A stretch of 64,000 bases of DNA from the NCBI RefSeq assembly GCF_003710915.1, contig NZ_RHHR01000007.1, positions 62,001-126,000 of the forward strand, read 5' to 3'. This document shows, one piece after another, positions 27,402 to 37,331 of this stretch (positions are counted from its first letter, which is position 1; each line of letters begins with the position of its first letter). The DNA comes from Brevibacillus invocatus. Lineage in GTDB: Bacteria > Bacillota > Bacilli > Brevibacillales > Brevibacillaceae. The notes under the pieces were generated by a model. That model worked only from the letters and a program-made list of their open reading frames with translations, was not told the origin of the DNA and did not search any database. The position numbers and the translations under genes are program-made.

Positions 27402-28310
27402 CTATTGTCGCAGCAACTCCTCCGAGATCCGCGCTGCCAGATTGTCATTGCTTTTCTTGTCTTCCTTGGCAATCGCAGAAAGAGTCTGTGCTCGTCTCGC
27501 CTCAGGCATCGACGATAACAGAGTCAATGCTTTGGTCTTGTTCGTCTGCATCATTGCGCGAATCACAGCTGCTGAATCCTCTGCAGGCATCTGCGCGAAC
27601 GTATTGGCAAACGTATCGTCGACATTGCTTGACGATCCTTCGCGTGTTTCGCTCAGGGCTTTGGTTAGCACCTGCACACGTTCTTGCAAGGCAGCAATGT
27701 CATCGTCCTTGTTGACGACAGAGTCTTTCAACAGAATGGATATGTCAGCCGCCAGCTTTGGTTCCATCTTGGCCAAAATTTCTGCTCGCTGGTTTGGCTT
27801 CATTTTAGTCATAACGGTGACCGACTCTTCCAAACTAAGATTTCCGATGATTGCTGCTGCATTTTTAGCGGACATCGTCGTATACACCTTGGCTAAATCC
27901 TGGTATTGCTGTTGACGCTCAGCTTCAGTGGCTTGCTTGTCTTCCAGCATTTTGTTTAAATCCTGCACCTGTTTTTCCAGCGATTGTATCGTGACGTCTT
28001 TTTTTGCCGTTTCACTTTGCAAGGCAGTGATCGCTTGCTGATTGTTTGTCTGCTCGGTTTGTAGAGCTACAACCTGTTGATTCAGATCCTGTTTCTCCTC
28101 TGTCTTAGGAGCAGCCACGTAATCGTCCGGGACAATCTTTTCCACGTACGGTATCGTGTTTGCCCACTGGAGTACGTTCCCCAGTACATTCACGCCTAGA
28201 AAGCTGAGGAGTACACCACCAAGGAGGCTGGCAAACAGAGCTGGAATGACAATCATGTAAAAGAACCATTCCCACCTGCTGTACTCCCGTTCTTCTTGGA
28301 TCTCTTCCAT
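27402..28310 (-). CDS. YlxF-like (MgtE N-domain) flagellar protein
   Basis: 302 aa: a short cytoplasmic N-terminus, one transmembrane helix (about residues 16-42), a coiled coil (about 70-125) and a C-terminal MgtE intracellular N-type domain (LAKVYTTMSAKNAAAIIGNL, KMKPNQRAEILAKMEP, from about 140). Its position between fliK and fliJ corresponds to B. subtilis ylxF; the domain plan also recalls MotE. A role as chaperone or stator accessory is inferred. RBS GGAGGTACCAA. Confidence 0.85.
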   Translation of the reverse strand: MEEIQEEREYSRWEWFFYMIVIPALFASLLGGVLLSFLGVNVLGNVLQWANTIPYVEKIVPDDYVAAPKTEEKQDLNQQVVALQTEQTNNQQAITALQSETAKKDVTIQSLEKQVQDLNKMLEDKQATEAERQQQYQDLAKVYTTMSAKNAAAIIGNLSLEESVTVMTKMKPNQRAEILAKMEPKLAADISILLKDSVVNKDDDIAALQERVQVLTKALSETREGSSSNVDDTFANTFAQMPAEDSAAVIRAMMQTNKTKALTLLSSMPEARRAQTLSAIAKEDKKSNDNLAARISEELLRQ

Positions 28311-28321
28311 TTGGTACCTCC

Positions 28322-28768
28322 TCAGTTGCTTCGCCGAAGGTAGAGCTGTGTGCCGATTTCGTCCAACTCTTTTTGTTCCTTCAGCTTTTGTGCGTCGAGA
28401 AATTGAGTGAGAGAACGCTCCCGCATGCGCTGCCAGAGCTGTGATTCCTTCATCCGCTCAGTCAAACTGGATTGGCAACGCTCCACCTCTTGCTCACAAC
28501 CTCGCAGCGTTCTTTTCTGGTTGGAAATGGAGCGCTCTACGGATTGTCGATACTGCGTAAGCATGATGAGGTCGGCCGCACTGCACTGCTGCGCCTGGAC
28601 CTCTTCCAGCTTGAGGGTCATATCGTCATGGTGCTCGTGCAATCGTACCAGCTTCCACTCTTCCTCGTTCTTGCGCTGAAGCGATTTACCGAAAGCCCAC
28701 TCCGCCTGCTCCTTCTCCTTTTCTTTCAGATCAAGAACTTTTTGGAGATGAAAGGTAAAACTTTTCAC
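28322..28768 (-). CDS. fliJ: Flagellar export protein FliJ
   Basis: 148 aa, wholly alpha-helical coiled coil (FHLQKVLDLKEKEKEQAEWA at the N-terminus). FliJ is the stalk between the FliI ATPase and the FlhA gate. Family identity rests on length, coiled-coil nature and position after fliI, which is diagnostic. Confidence 0.9.
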   Translation of the reverse strand: MKSFTFHLQKVLDLKEKEKEQAEWAFGKSLQRKNEEEWKLVRLHEHHDDMTLKLEEVQAQQCSAADLIMLTQYRQSVERSISNQKRTLRGCEQEVERCQSSLTERMKESQLWQRMRERSLTQFLDAQKLKEQKELDEIGTQLYLRRSN

Positions 28769-28769
28769 G

Positions 28770-30089
28770 CTAGTTCACTCCTCCAAAATGGGCTGTTAAT
28801 GCTTTTATGGTTCCTGCTAGATCTGATGGCTCGTGGGTACCTTGCGCTGTAAAATCCCGTATGATGTCCCGATAGCGGATCGCAGCATCAATTTCTCGAT
28901 TCGTACCTGGTTTGTAGGCGCCAATGTTGATCAAATCTTCCGCTTCCCGAAAGGTTGCCATGTGCCGCTTTAGCTGGCGGGCTGCCTCCTGGTGGGAATC
29001 ACTCGCGATCTCCGTCATGACACGACTCACGCTTTGCAGCACATCGATCGCAGGAAATTGACCTTTTTGAGCAATTTTCCGATCCAATACGATATGTCCA
29101 TCCAAAATCCCGCGAACAGCATCCGCGATCGGATCGTTCATGTCGTCTGAGTCAACCAGTACCGTGTAAAAGGCCGTAATGCTTCCCCGATCTGCTGTAC
29201 CAGCACGCTCCAACAGCTTAGGCAGTAGAGCAAATACAGAAGGCGTATATCCTCTCGTCGCGGGCGGCTCACCGATGGCAAGTCCGATCTCGCGCTGTGC
29301 CATCGCAAAACGTGTCACAGAGTCCATCATCAGCATCACATTCATGCCGCGATCGCGAAAGTATTCCGCGATGGAAGTAGCGATCATGGCACCCTTGATC
29401 CGAATCATAGCGGGTTGATCGGAGGTAGCGACTATCACAACCGAGCGTTTTAAGCCTTCTTCTCCGAGGTCTCGCTCGATAAATTCCATGACCTCGCGTC
29501 CACGTTCACCAATCAGGGCAATGACGTTGATATCAGCCGTCGTATTTCGGGCGATCATCCCCATCAGTGTACTCTTCCCTACCCCGGATCCGGCGAAAAT
29601 ACCCACCCGCTGACCTTTACCAATCGTCAGCAGTCCGTCGATCGCTCGGACACCTACGCTCAAAGGTTCTTTGATACGCGGTCTGAGGATGGGATTAGGC
29701 GGCATGTTGTTGGTTGGATAGGAAGCCAATCCAAATGGCAAAGACCCTTGATATGGCCTTCCCAGACCGTCCAGAATGCTCCCTAGAATCTCCGGACCGA
29801 CTTTGACATCCAGCGAGCGACCCGTCGCTACAACATCACAGCCTGGCCCAATCTCCGTCAGTTCACCCAGAGGCATAAGCAATACCTTGTTATCCCTAAA
29901 ACCTACTACCTCAGCGATGATCGGTTCCTGCCTGTGGTGCGGGGTAATATGACAGATCTCACCGAGTCTGACTTCTGGCCCTTCGGATTCGATGGTCAAA
30001 CCAACGACCTGTGTGACCTTGCCATTCACACGCATGGTATCCATTGCTTGCAATGCTTGTCGGTACCGAGATAGATCTAGGATGGTCAT
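28770..30089 (-). CDS. fliI: Flagellum-specific ATP synthase FliI
   Basis: Hexameric ATPase energising flagellar export. 439 aa with Walker A AGSGVGKSTLMGMIA (about residues 166-180), GERGREV, Walker B MLMMDSVTRFA and the T3SS ATPase signature PPATRGYTPSVF. Start overlaps the fliH stop (ATGA). Confidence 0.97.
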   Translation of the reverse strand: MTILDLSRYRQALQAMDTMRVNGKVTQVVGLTIESEGPEVRLGEICHITPHHRQEPIIAEVVGFRDNKVLLMPLGELTEIGPGCDVVATGRSLDVKVGPEILGSILDGLGRPYQGSLPFGLASYPTNNMPPNPILRPRIKEPLSVGVRAIDGLLTIGKGQRVGIFAGSGVGKSTLMGMIARNTTADINVIALIGERGREVMEFIERDLGEEGLKRSVVIVATSDQPAMIRIKGAMIATSIAEYFRDRGMNVMLMMDSVTRFAMAQREIGLAIGEPPATRGYTPSVFALLPKLLERAGTADRGSITAFYTVLVDSDDMNDPIADAVRGILDGHIVLDRKIAQKGQFPAIDVLQSVSRVMTEIASDSHQEAARQLKRHMATFREAEDLINIGAYKPGTNREIDAAIRYRDIIRDFTAQGTHEPSDLAGTIKALTAHFGGVN

Positions 30090-30895
30090 GCATGGTCACT
30101 TCCTTGGGCAATCTCCAGCAAAACGCGTTTGATTTCACTTAGCTGTGTGTCGACACGAGCATCTACGCTGCCGAGCTGTGTACGGATGACACATCCTCCG
30201 TCTTGAACGGTGTAGTCAGGGTAGATGGAGAGTTCAGCTTGTCCATCCAACAAGGCGAGCAGCTGAGCGCGGTTCTCCTGCACGCTTTCGAAGTATTTGT
30301 GGTTCACACATACCGTGATGTTTCCATGTACACGCGATCGTCTCAAAACCTTTTTCGCCATTTCGAGCACGAGTTCGGGCTGCTGCTCCAGCTCGATACC
30401 GATTACTTTTTGTGCAACCTCCAAGCTAAGCTCTACGAGGAACGGTTCTGCTTCTGCCACGATCTGTTCTTTGTTGGTATACGCTTGCTCCAGGATTGAT
30501 CGCGCCTGCGTAACGGCATCGGTCTCTTCCTCATACGCTTGACGGTGACCTTCCGAGCGTCCCTCTTCAAAACCTGACTGATAGGCGCTCTCTCTCACCT
30601 CTTGAAACAAGGTGTCTGCTTCCTCACGTTTTTGTTGCCACCAAAGCTCGATCTCTTGCATGGCTTGTTGCTTAAGTTGTTCTCCTTGCTCTGAAGCCTG
30701 TCTCAATATCGTTTGAGCGGTTTCTTCCGCATCCTGAACAATCGTTTTTGCTTCGATTTCGGCTTGATTTAAAATTTCTTGATTTTTTTGCAACCTTTCA
30801 GGATCCACTTCCGTCTGTAGGATTACAGGCGTCACCGAGAGGAGGAAAGAATCGTCTGAGGGCTTGTAATTCGCGCTCTTGATGATCCTAGACAA
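30086..30895 (-). CDS. fliH: Flagellar export protein FliH, TTG start
   Basis: Regulator of FliI ATPase, 269 aa, largely coiled coil with FliH C-domain (VELSLEVAQKVIGIELEQQP). Known FliH proteins in this group start with M-S-R/N-I-I-K-S. Here the codon at that place is TTG at 30895, with GGAGGAG about 9 nt upstream; an ATG three codons earlier touches the Shine-Dalgarno. The gene then overlaps fliG by 8 nt. The acidic/Gln-rich middle is typical. Confidence 0.88.
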   Translation of the reverse strand: MSRIIKSANYKPSDDSFLLSVTPVILQTEVDPERLQKNQEILNQAEIEAKTIVQDAEETAQTILRQASEQGEQLKQQAMQEIELWWQQKREEADTLFQEVRESAYQSGFEEGRSEGHRQAYEEETDAVTQARSILEQAYTNKEQIVAEAEPFLVELSLEVAQKVIGIELEQQPELVLEMAKKVLRRSRVHGNITVCVNHKYFESVQENRAQLLALLDGQAELSIYPDYTVQDGGCVIRTQLGSVDARVDTQLSEIKRVLLEIAQGSDHA

Positions 30896-31901
30896 TGATA
30901 TCATCTCCTCCACCGCGTGCGATGATGATTTCACCCGCCTCTTCTAGGCGACGGATAATCGCAACGATACGAGATTGAGCCTCTTCGACGTCGCGAAGTC
31001 GGACAGGTCCCATGAACTCCATTTCTTCTTTGAACGTGTCGGCCATCCGTTTGGACATGTTGCGGAAAATAACTTCACGCACTTCTTCGCTCGAAACCTT
31101 GAGTGAAAGCTGCAGGTCTGCATTTTCCACATCGCGAATGACACGCTGAATGGAACGATTGTCCAAAGTTGCAATATCTTCGAAGACGAACATGCGCTTC
31201 TTGATTTCCTCGGCCAACTCCGGGTCCTGAATTTCCAGGGAATCGAGAATCGTGCGCTCGGTTCCGCGGTCTACGCCGTTGAGTACTGCAACGATGGATT
31301 CGATGCCCCCTGCTTGCGTATAGTCCTGTGTAACTGTTGCAGATAGCTTTTGCTCCAGAACCTGCTCTACCTGTGCAATCACTTCTGGAGAGGTGCTGTC
31401 CATCATCGCAATGCGTTTGGCTACCTCTGCCTGACGTTCTTGCGGCAACGCAGAGAGGATCATAGCAGCCTGCTGCGCCTCAAGGTAAGAGAGTACCAAT
31501 GCAATCGTCTGTGGATGCTCATTCTGAATAAAGTTTAAAATCTGACCCGGATCTGCCTTTCTGGCAAAATCAAATGGTCTGACCTGCAGGTTTGCCGTCA
31601 AGCGATTGATGATATCCATCGCTTTGGTTTCACCCAGCGCTTTTTGCAGAATTTCTTTGGCGTAGGTAATACCGCCTTGGGCAATCACTTCTTTTGCTAC
31701 TGCAATCTGATGAAACTCGGATAAGATCTTGTCTTTTTCGTCGGTATCCACTTTACGGACATTGGCAATTTCCAATGTCAGTTGCTCAATCTCATCTTCA
31801 CGTAAGTGTTTGAACACCTGTGCTGAGATTTCGGGCCCCAGCGAGATGAGCAGGATAGCCGCCTTCTGTCGTCCAGTCAACTCTTTAGCGCCGCGAGCCA
31901 T
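30888..31901 (-). CDS. fliG: Flagellar motor switch protein FliG
   Basis: 337 aa. FliG-N (GRQKAAILLISLGPEISAQV), the middle EHPQTIALVLSYL segment and the C-terminal torque helix with conserved charged residues (IQRVIRDVENADLQLSLK, MSKRMADTFKEEMEFMGPVR). Binds FliF and the stator. Confidence 0.97.
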   Translation of the reverse strand: MARGAKELTGRQKAAILLISLGPEISAQVFKHLREDEIEQLTLEIANVRKVDTDEKDKILSEFHQIAVAKEVIAQGGITYAKEILQKALGETKAMDIINRLTANLQVRPFDFARKADPGQILNFIQNEHPQTIALVLSYLEAQQAAMILSALPQERQAEVAKRIAMMDSTSPEVIAQVEQVLEQKLSATVTQDYTQAGGIESIVAVLNGVDRGTERTILDSLEIQDPELAEEIKKRMFVFEDIATLDNRSIQRVIRDVENADLQLSLKVSSEEVREVIFRNMSKRMADTFKEEMEFMGPVRLRDVEEAQSRIVAIIRRLEEAGEIIIARGGGDDIIV

Positions 31902-31914
31902 ACCCTTTCACTCC

Positions 31915-33498
31915 TTAATCTTCTGCTAACCATGTACGAAGCAGTACGACGAATTCATCTGGCTTGCTTCGCGCCAATTTTTCAAGTTGCTTTCTGACGA
32001 CAACCTGATCGTTATCCTCTTGATACATCAAGTCAGGGATTTCCATCGGTTGTGTATCTGCCAACAGTTCAGAATCTTCCTCTTTCATCATTTGAGACTG
32101 ACGACGTCTGCGATAGAGCAGGAACGCAACGGCTGCAAGTGCCAGTGCTGCGATACCACCTACAGTCCAAAGCAAAGCAGGATCGAGTGAAGTAGAGTCC
32201 GCTACATTGACTTTACCCGAGAATTCTCGTGGCAAAACAGAAATGTGCTGATCTAGCTCTTCCTGAGTAAGTTCGATTCCGTTATTACTCAAGGTTACGC
32301 GTACAACATTGCGAAGAACCTGTTTGATGCTTTCGATGGTCGCATCGTCCAACTGACCGCCTGCCGGTGGTTCTACACCTACGTTGATGGTCATATCCTC
32401 AATCTTGTACGGGCTCATGACCACATTGCGCGTTATCCGATTCACTTCACGATTGATCGTATCGTTCAATTCCTCATATTGGCTGTTCGTGCCTTGAGGA
32501 TTGTTGCCTGGGTAACTTGGTACAGCATTATCCCCTGTCCCGGCAATACCGCCTGGAGGGTTTCCTTGTCCTGAAAAAGCTTTCGATAAACGTTGAGAAG
32601 AAATGATAAGTCCTTCGTTATTTTCTTTGTCAGGTGCTTCCACGAGATTTTCTACGCGGTTTTCCTTGTCAAAGTTCATTTTGATAAACGTATGGACGAT
32701 CACTTTGTCTCTGCCCATAATCGTACCAAGCAAATTGTACAGGTTTTGCTGGATTTTCTTTTCGACTTCCGCCCTGATCTCTTCTTGCTGTTTAAAACTG
32801 CTCAAAGAAGTTTCGTTTTCATTTCCATCTGTGCGTTCCAATGGATTGGAGTATTGGTCCATGATTGCAATTGCTTCCATTGGCAATTTCGGAACGCTTC
32901 GAGATACGAGTAGGTAGAGCGAGTTGATTTGCTTTTGATCCAGAGTCATCCCTGGTTCGACGTCTACAATAACAGAAGCGGTTGCCGTGTCAGCTGTCTG
33001 TGTGACCCACAAGCTTTCTTGTGGCAATGTCACCATCACCTGTGCACTTCTAACCCCTTTGACACGTTCTAGCAATTTTCGCAGTTCTTGTTGTAGTGCC
33101 TCTTTTTTCATCACATCGAATTGACGGTCCGTCATACCCAATGTACTTGAAAACAATTCGGTGTTAAATCCGGCTTGACTCGGTATGCCTTGGGCAGCCA
33201 AATCCACGATGACATCCTGCGCCATCTTCTCCGGCACTTCAATGCCAGTACCGCCACCCGTAATTTTGTATGGGATCTGCTTGCTCTCCAGTTCTTGCTT
33301 GATCGCTCCGATTTCTTTTTCGCTCAGCTGTTGATTATAGAGTGGCTTGTAAACCGGTTGAGAAGCGATGAATATGTATAGGCCAAGTGATGCGAGCAAG
33401 AAAAAGGATATCCCGACGATCATCCATTTTTGTTTCTTTGAAAACTGGCTCCATTTAGCACTAAGCTTTTCTCTGTATAAAGCTATACGTTCGTTCAT
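31915..33498 (-). CDS. fliF: Flagellar MS-ring protein FliF
   Basis: 527 aa with N-terminal transmembrane helix (about 25-46), the secretin-like ring-building domain (LYNQQLSEKEIGAIKQELES...), a variable central part, the second transmembrane helix (LLWTVGGIAALALAAVAFLL, about 432-451) and a C-terminal FliG-binding tail (VVRKQLEKLARSKPDEFVVL). Founding structure of the basal body. Confidence 0.97.
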   Translation of the reverse strand: MNERIALYREKLSAKWSQFSKKQKWMIVGISFFLLASLGLYIFIASQPVYKPLYNQQLSEKEIGAIKQELESKQIPYKITGGGTGIEVPEKMAQDVIVDLAAQGIPSQAGFNTELFSSTLGMTDRQFDVMKKEALQQELRKLLERVKGVRSAQVMVTLPQESLWVTQTADTATASVIVDVEPGMTLDQKQINSLYLLVSRSVPKLPMEAIAIMDQYSNPLERTDGNENETSLSSFKQQEEIRAEVEKKIQQNLYNLLGTIMGRDKVIVHTFIKMNFDKENRVENLVEAPDKENNEGLIISSQRLSKAFSGQGNPPGGIAGTGDNAVPSYPGNNPQGTNSQYEELNDTINREVNRITRNVVMSPYKIEDMTINVGVEPPAGGQLDDATIESIKQVLRNVVRVTLSNNGIELTQEELDQHISVLPREFSGKVNVADSTSLDPALLWTVGGIAALALAAVAFLLYRRRRQSQMMKEEDSELLADTQPMEIPDLMYQEDNDQVVVRKQLEKLARSKPDEFVVLLRTWLAED

Positions 33499-33528
33499 GA
33501 TTCACCTCTCGAAGGATACCAACAACTC

Positions 33529-33825
33529 TTAGATAGACATCCGCATGATCTCTTGATAGGATTCGATAACCTTGTTTCTTACCTGCATGGTCAGATCGAG
33601 CATGACGGATGCTTTTTGGCTAGCAATCGTAACCTGATGAAGCTCCACATTACCAGTGGCATATGCGTCTTGCATTCTGGAGGACGCTACTTGTGCTTGA
33701 TTTACATCATTCAAAGCGTCTGAAAGAAATGAAGAAAAACCTTTGGTTACCTCAGCAGGTGTTTGTACACTCTGCACATTTTGTGTCCGAATAGGACTCA
33801 GTTGTGAGATCGCATTGATGTCCAT
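33529..33825 (-). CDS. fliE: Flagellar hook-basal body protein FliE
   Basis: 98 aa, rod-to-MS-ring adaptor. Contains FSSFLSDALNDVNQAQVASS and the C-terminal MLDLTMQVRNKVIESYQEIM, both typical of FliE. Confidence 0.95.
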   Translation of the reverse strand: MDINAISQLSPIRTQNVQSVQTPAEVTKGFSSFLSDALNDVNQAQVASSRMQDAYATGNVELHQVTIASQKASVMLDLTMQVRNKVIESYQEIMRMSI

Positions 33826-33843
33826 ACTCTATTTTCACCTACC

Positions 33844-34302
33844 TTATCTGATTTCAAGTGCTTTCATCAGCATGCTTTTCGTTGCATTTTGAACAGTCAC
33901 ATTCGCCTCGTAGGATCTGGAGGCGGAAATCAAGTCCACCATTTCTTTCATGTAGTCCACGTTTGGTTTCAGAACATAGCCTTCCGCATCTGCGTCCGGA
34001 TGTGTAGGATCAAACACGCGCTTGAGCGGCGTGTTGTCTTCTCGAATCGAAGTTACGCGCACCCCGTGCTCGGAACCTTGACCCGTTACAGTCCCTACTG
34101 CAGCTTGCAGGAAATTGTCGAAGCTCTGGGCCGACTTTGGGGACAATTCAACCATTTTTCTTTTGTACGGCTGCCATTGCCCGTTTACGTATGTAGCTCT
34201 TGTTGTTTCAGCATTTGCGATGTTGGCGGCAATCGTATCAAGGCGCAGCCGATTGGCTGTAAGTGCAGAGGCACTAGTGTTCAATCCTTGAAACAAATTC
34301 AT
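33844..34302 (-). CDS. flgC: Flagellar proximal rod protein FlgC
   Basis: 152 aa. N-terminal MNLFQGLNTSASALTANRLR and NIANAETTRAT, C-terminal PNVDYMKEMVDLISASRSYE are FlgC hallmarks. Three nt after flgB. Confidence 0.96.
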   Translation of the reverse strand: MNLFQGLNTSASALTANRLRLDTIAANIANAETTRATYVNGQWQPYKRKMVELSPKSAQSFDNFLQAAVGTVTGQGSEHGVRVTSIREDNTPLKRVFDPTHPDADAEGYVLKPNVDYMKEMVDLISASRSYEANVTVQNATKSMLMKALEIR

Positions 34303-34305
34303 TCC

Positions 34306-34719
34306 CTATTTCCCCCCACCTTGAATCACATTTTTTAGTTTTTGGAAATGACCGGCCGTAAATTGTGTCAAGCCGTTGTACCAGATTTGGTTTCTTGCGT
34401 GGAGATTCATCTCTGATTCAAAGTCAACGTCATTTCCATTGTTTTGCATGACGTTATTTTGATTCGATACAATCTGTGGCATTGGAAGACTTCCCGCATT
34501 GCCAAATGCAATGTGTTGTGCGTGAGTTCTATATGCTTCCAGCTTTTGCTGTCCTCCCACACCGCTTAACTCTTGCTGCAAGAGTTCCTCGAATACCACT
34601 TGACTGCTCTTGAATTGAGGAGTATCTATGTTTGCGATGTTGTTTGCGATCGTGCGATGTCTAAGCGTTGCAGCATCCAGCGATCGCTCTAGGATCTGCA
34701 AATGATAGCTTTCCAGCAT
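34306..34719 (-). CDS. flgB: Flagellar proximal rod protein FlgB
   Basis: 137 aa, first gene of the fla/che operon. The segment LERSLDAATLRHRTIANNIA followed by NIDTPQFK is the rod-protein signature. GGGGGAG Shine-Dalgarno. The upstream 372 nt carry the operon promoter and the codY terminator. Confidence 0.96.
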   Translation of the reverse strand: MLESYHLQILERSLDAATLRHRTIANNIANIDTPQFKSSQVVFEELLQQELSGVGGQQKLEAYRTHAQHIAFGNAGSLPMPQIVSNQNNVMQNNGNDVDFESEMNLHARNQIWYNGLTQFTAGHFQKLKNVIQGGGK

Positions 34720-34783
34720 GTTTTCTCCCCCAATGTGATCTTATTTACGGAATTTCCACAAATGCACCGATTATTCCACTATT

Positions 34784-34813
34784 TTCGACATCTTGCTCGT
34801 TATCATCATAGCA
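34784..34813 (-). promoter_or_regulatory. Candidate fla/che operon promoter with a downstream 0A-box-like site
   Basis: On the minus strand TGCTATGAT gives an extended -10 (TATGAT at 34805-34810) without a good -35. About 14 nt downstream is TGTCGAA (34784-34790), which equals the core of the Spo0A box. The whole stretch 34720-35026 otherwise holds no gene; a second weaker candidate TTGACA lies further upstream near 34900. No SigD consensus was seen. Confidence 0.45.
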
Positions 34814-35022
34814 AAATCACAATTGCGGAAAAAGCCCCTTTTTCATGTACTTTCCTAAAATGATTCAATGGGACTAAATAAGAAACGCCTTATTGTCAAT
34901 ACGATGTTTTTTAGATGAAATATTGGTGAATGTCAGATTCTTGCAGGATATTATACCCTATTATTTTCTACAAAATTTGCCAGCAGCATATCACAAGCTC
35001 ATTATGCGTAGGTATATTTACC

Positions 35023-35063
35023 CAGTAAAAAAGGCGCAGCAACCGAAGTTGCCACGCCTTTAT
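35023..35063 (-). terminator. Terminator after codY
   Basis: On the minus strand AAAGGCGTGGCAAC - TTCG - GTTGCTGCGCCTTT followed by TTTT. It lies about 30 nt after the codY stop and separates codY from the fla/che operon. Confidence 0.88.
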
Positions 35064-35091
35064 AGCATGATAATACTGGACTTCATTTGTC

Positions 35092-35871
35092 TTAGGAGCT
35101 TTTCAGTTTCTCTAGTTCTGGCAGTAATTTTTCGTTCAGGACTTTGATGAACGTACCTTTCATACCCAGGGAGCGAGATTCGATGACACCTGCGCTCTCC
35201 AATTTACGCAATGCATTCACAATCACCGAACGTGTAATACCTACGCGGTCCGCAATTTTGGAGGCAACCAGTAAGCCTTCTTTTCCTTCAAGCTCCTCAA
35301 AAATGTGCTCAACCGCTTCCAACTCACTGTAGGAAAGGGAACCAATCGCCATTTGAACGACTGCTTTGCTGCGCGCTTCTTCTTCAATCGCTTCGGAACG
35401 CTCACGCAGAATCTCCATTCCTACCACAGTTGCCCCTACTTCAGCGAGAATCATGTCATCATCTACGAATTGATCGTTGATTCTTCCCAAAATCAGTGTT
35501 CCCAATCGGTCGCCACCACCCATAATCGGAACGAGCGTTGTCCAACCAGTACGGAATACTTCTTTCATTTCTACCGGGAAAATCGTGTACGGGCTGTCGA
35601 CATCCAGGTTAGCCGATGTCTCTTCTACTTTCAAGAGACCTTGGCTGTAATCTTCCGGGAAACGGCGCTCTTCCAGCATTTTGCGCATACGAGCGTTATC
35701 CATTTCTTGGTGAATAGCAAAGCCGAGCAATTTTCCTTTGCGGCTGACGACGAATGTATTGGCTTCGATCACATCGCTCAATACTTGCGCCATTTCATTG
35801 AAGTTTACGGCATGCCCTGCAGATTTCTGCAGCATGCGATTAATTCTTCTTGTTTTCGACAATAGATCCAT
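35092..35871 (-). CDS. codY: Global nutritional repressor CodY
   Basis: 259 aa. The GAF-like domain senses branched-chain amino acids and GTP; the C-terminal winged helix ([20 protein letters not shown], about 204-223) binds DNA. It is the last gene of the xerC-hslV-hslU-codY unit, as in B. subtilis. In that organism CodY represses fla/che; no clear CodY box was found upstream of flgB here. Confidence 0.97.
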   Translation of the reverse strand: MDLLSKTRRINRMLQKSAGHAVNFNEMAQVLSDVIEANTFVVSRKGKLLGFAIHQEMDNARMRKMLEERRFPEDYSQGLLKVEETSANLDVDSPYTIFPVEMKEVFRTGWTTLVPIMGGGDRLGTLILGRINDQFVDDDMILAEVGATVVGMEILRERSEAIEEEARSKAVVQMAIGSLSYSELEAVEHIFEELEGKEGLLVASKIADRVGITRSVIVNALRKLESAGVIESRSLGMKGTFIKVLNEKLLPELEKLKSS

Positions 35872-35914
35872 TGGTATTTATCCTCCCAAGGTAAATGTTG
35901 CACCCATTCTGCCC

Positions 35915-37312
35915 TTACAAAATATATTGGCTCAAATCTTTGTTTCCGGCGATTGTTCCCAATTTTTGCTGAACGTAATCTGGGGTTATTTTTACTACTT
36001 CTAGATGAATATCTGGAGCTTCAAAGGAGAGATCCTCCAGCAGCTTTTCCAAAATCGTGTGCAAGCGCCTTGCTCCGATATTATCTGTTGATTGGTTTAC
36101 TTCCGCTGCCATTTTCGCTAATTCTTGAATGGCTTCTGGCGTGAATTCTACATGGACACCTTCTGTTTCCAGCAGCGCCGTGTACTGTTTCAGCAAAGCG
36201 TTTTTCGGCTCTGTCAAAATCCTGACAAAATCCTCGACTCTCAAACTAGTCAATTCCACGCGGATCGGAAAGCGACCTTGCAACTCCGGAATTAAATCCG
36301 ATGGCTTCGCAATGTGAAAAGCTCCTGCTGCAATGAAGAGGACATAATCTGTCTTAACTGGGCCGTATTTCGTCATAATGGTGGACCCTTCGACAATCGG
36401 AAGAATATCTCGTTGTACCCCTTCTCTCGAAACGTCTGGGCCGCGCCCATCCTTGCCTGCAATCTTGTCAATCTCATCGATAAAGATGATTCCATGCTGC
36501 TCGGCCCGTCGGACTGATTCTTGTGTAACTTCGTCCATATCCACCAGTTTTTGCGCTTCCTGCTGAATTAATACCTTTCGGGCATCTTTAATTCGCAATT
36601 TTCGTTTCTTCGTCCGCTTTGGCAATAGGTTACCCAGCATATCCTGCATTTGCATGCCCATTTGTTCTGTACCCGGCATTTGGAACATGTCAAACATGGT
36701 TGGCGACTGATCTTCTACATCGATCTCGATGATCTGGTCTTCCAGCTGTCCATTATCCAGCTGCCAAGCGACTTGTCTTCTTTGCTGCTGAAGGGATGCT
36801 TCATCGGTATCGGTGTGATTCTGCTGCTGTTGCTGCTGACCACCAAAAAACATTTCAAGTGGATTTTTAAAGGAGCTCTGCTGCTTGCGCGAAGGTACGA
36901 GAACCTCTACAATCGCCTCGTTCGCCAGCTTTTCAGCCTTCTCCTTAACCTCTTCCATCTTTTCCTGTTTTACCGTGCGGATGGATGCTTCTACGAGATC
37001 GCGTACCATCGATTCTACATCGCGTCCTACATATCCAACCTCGGTAAATTTGGTCGCTTCGACCTTAATAAAGGGAGCACCGGTCAGTTTTGCAATTCTG
37101 CGCGCAATCTCTGTTTTCCCCACACCTGTTGGTCCGATCATCAGGATGTTTTTTGGAACGACATCGTCTATCATTTGTTCTGGCAACCGGCTCCGGCGAT
37201 AGCGATTGCGGAGAGCTACTGCAATGGCTTTCTTTGCTTGAGCCTGCCCGACAATGTATTTATCCAAATGCTCTACAATTTTACGCGGGGTTAACTGCTC
37301 AAAATTCAGCAC
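35915..37312 (-). CDS. hslU: HslU (ClpY) ATPase of the HslVU protease
   Basis: 465 aa. AAA+ unfoldase: [20 protein letters not shown] at the N-terminus, Walker [10 protein letters not shown] (about 58-66), Walker [11 protein letters not shown], and the I-domain with a Gln-run near residues 165-175. Pairs with HslV encoded 19 nt upstream. The C-terminus ...LSQYIL activates HslV. Confidence 0.97.
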   Translation of the reverse strand: MLNFEQLTPRKIVEHLDKYIVGQAQAKKAIAVALRNRYRRSRLPEQMIDDVVPKNILMIGPTGVGKTEIARRIAKLTGAPFIKVEATKFTEVGYVGRDVESMVRDLVEASIRTVKQEKMEEVKEKAEKLANEAIVEVLVPSRKQQSSFKNPLEMFFGGQQQQQQNHTDTDEASLQQQRRQVAWQLDNGQLEDQIIEIDVEDQSPTMFDMFQMPGTEQMGMQMQDMLGNLLPKRTKKRKLRIKDARKVLIQQEAQKLVDMDEVTQESVRRAEQHGIIFIDEIDKIAGKDGRGPDVSREGVQRDILPIVEGSTIMTKYGPVKTDYVLFIAAGAFHIAKPSDLIPELQGRFPIRVELTSLRVEDFVRILTEPKNALLKQYTALLETEGVHVEFTPEAIQELAKMAAEVNQSTDNIGARRLHTILEKLLEDLSFEAPDIHLEVVKITPDYVQQKLGTIAGNKDLSQYIL

Positions 37313-37331
37313 ACAATGACCTCCCTTTCGA

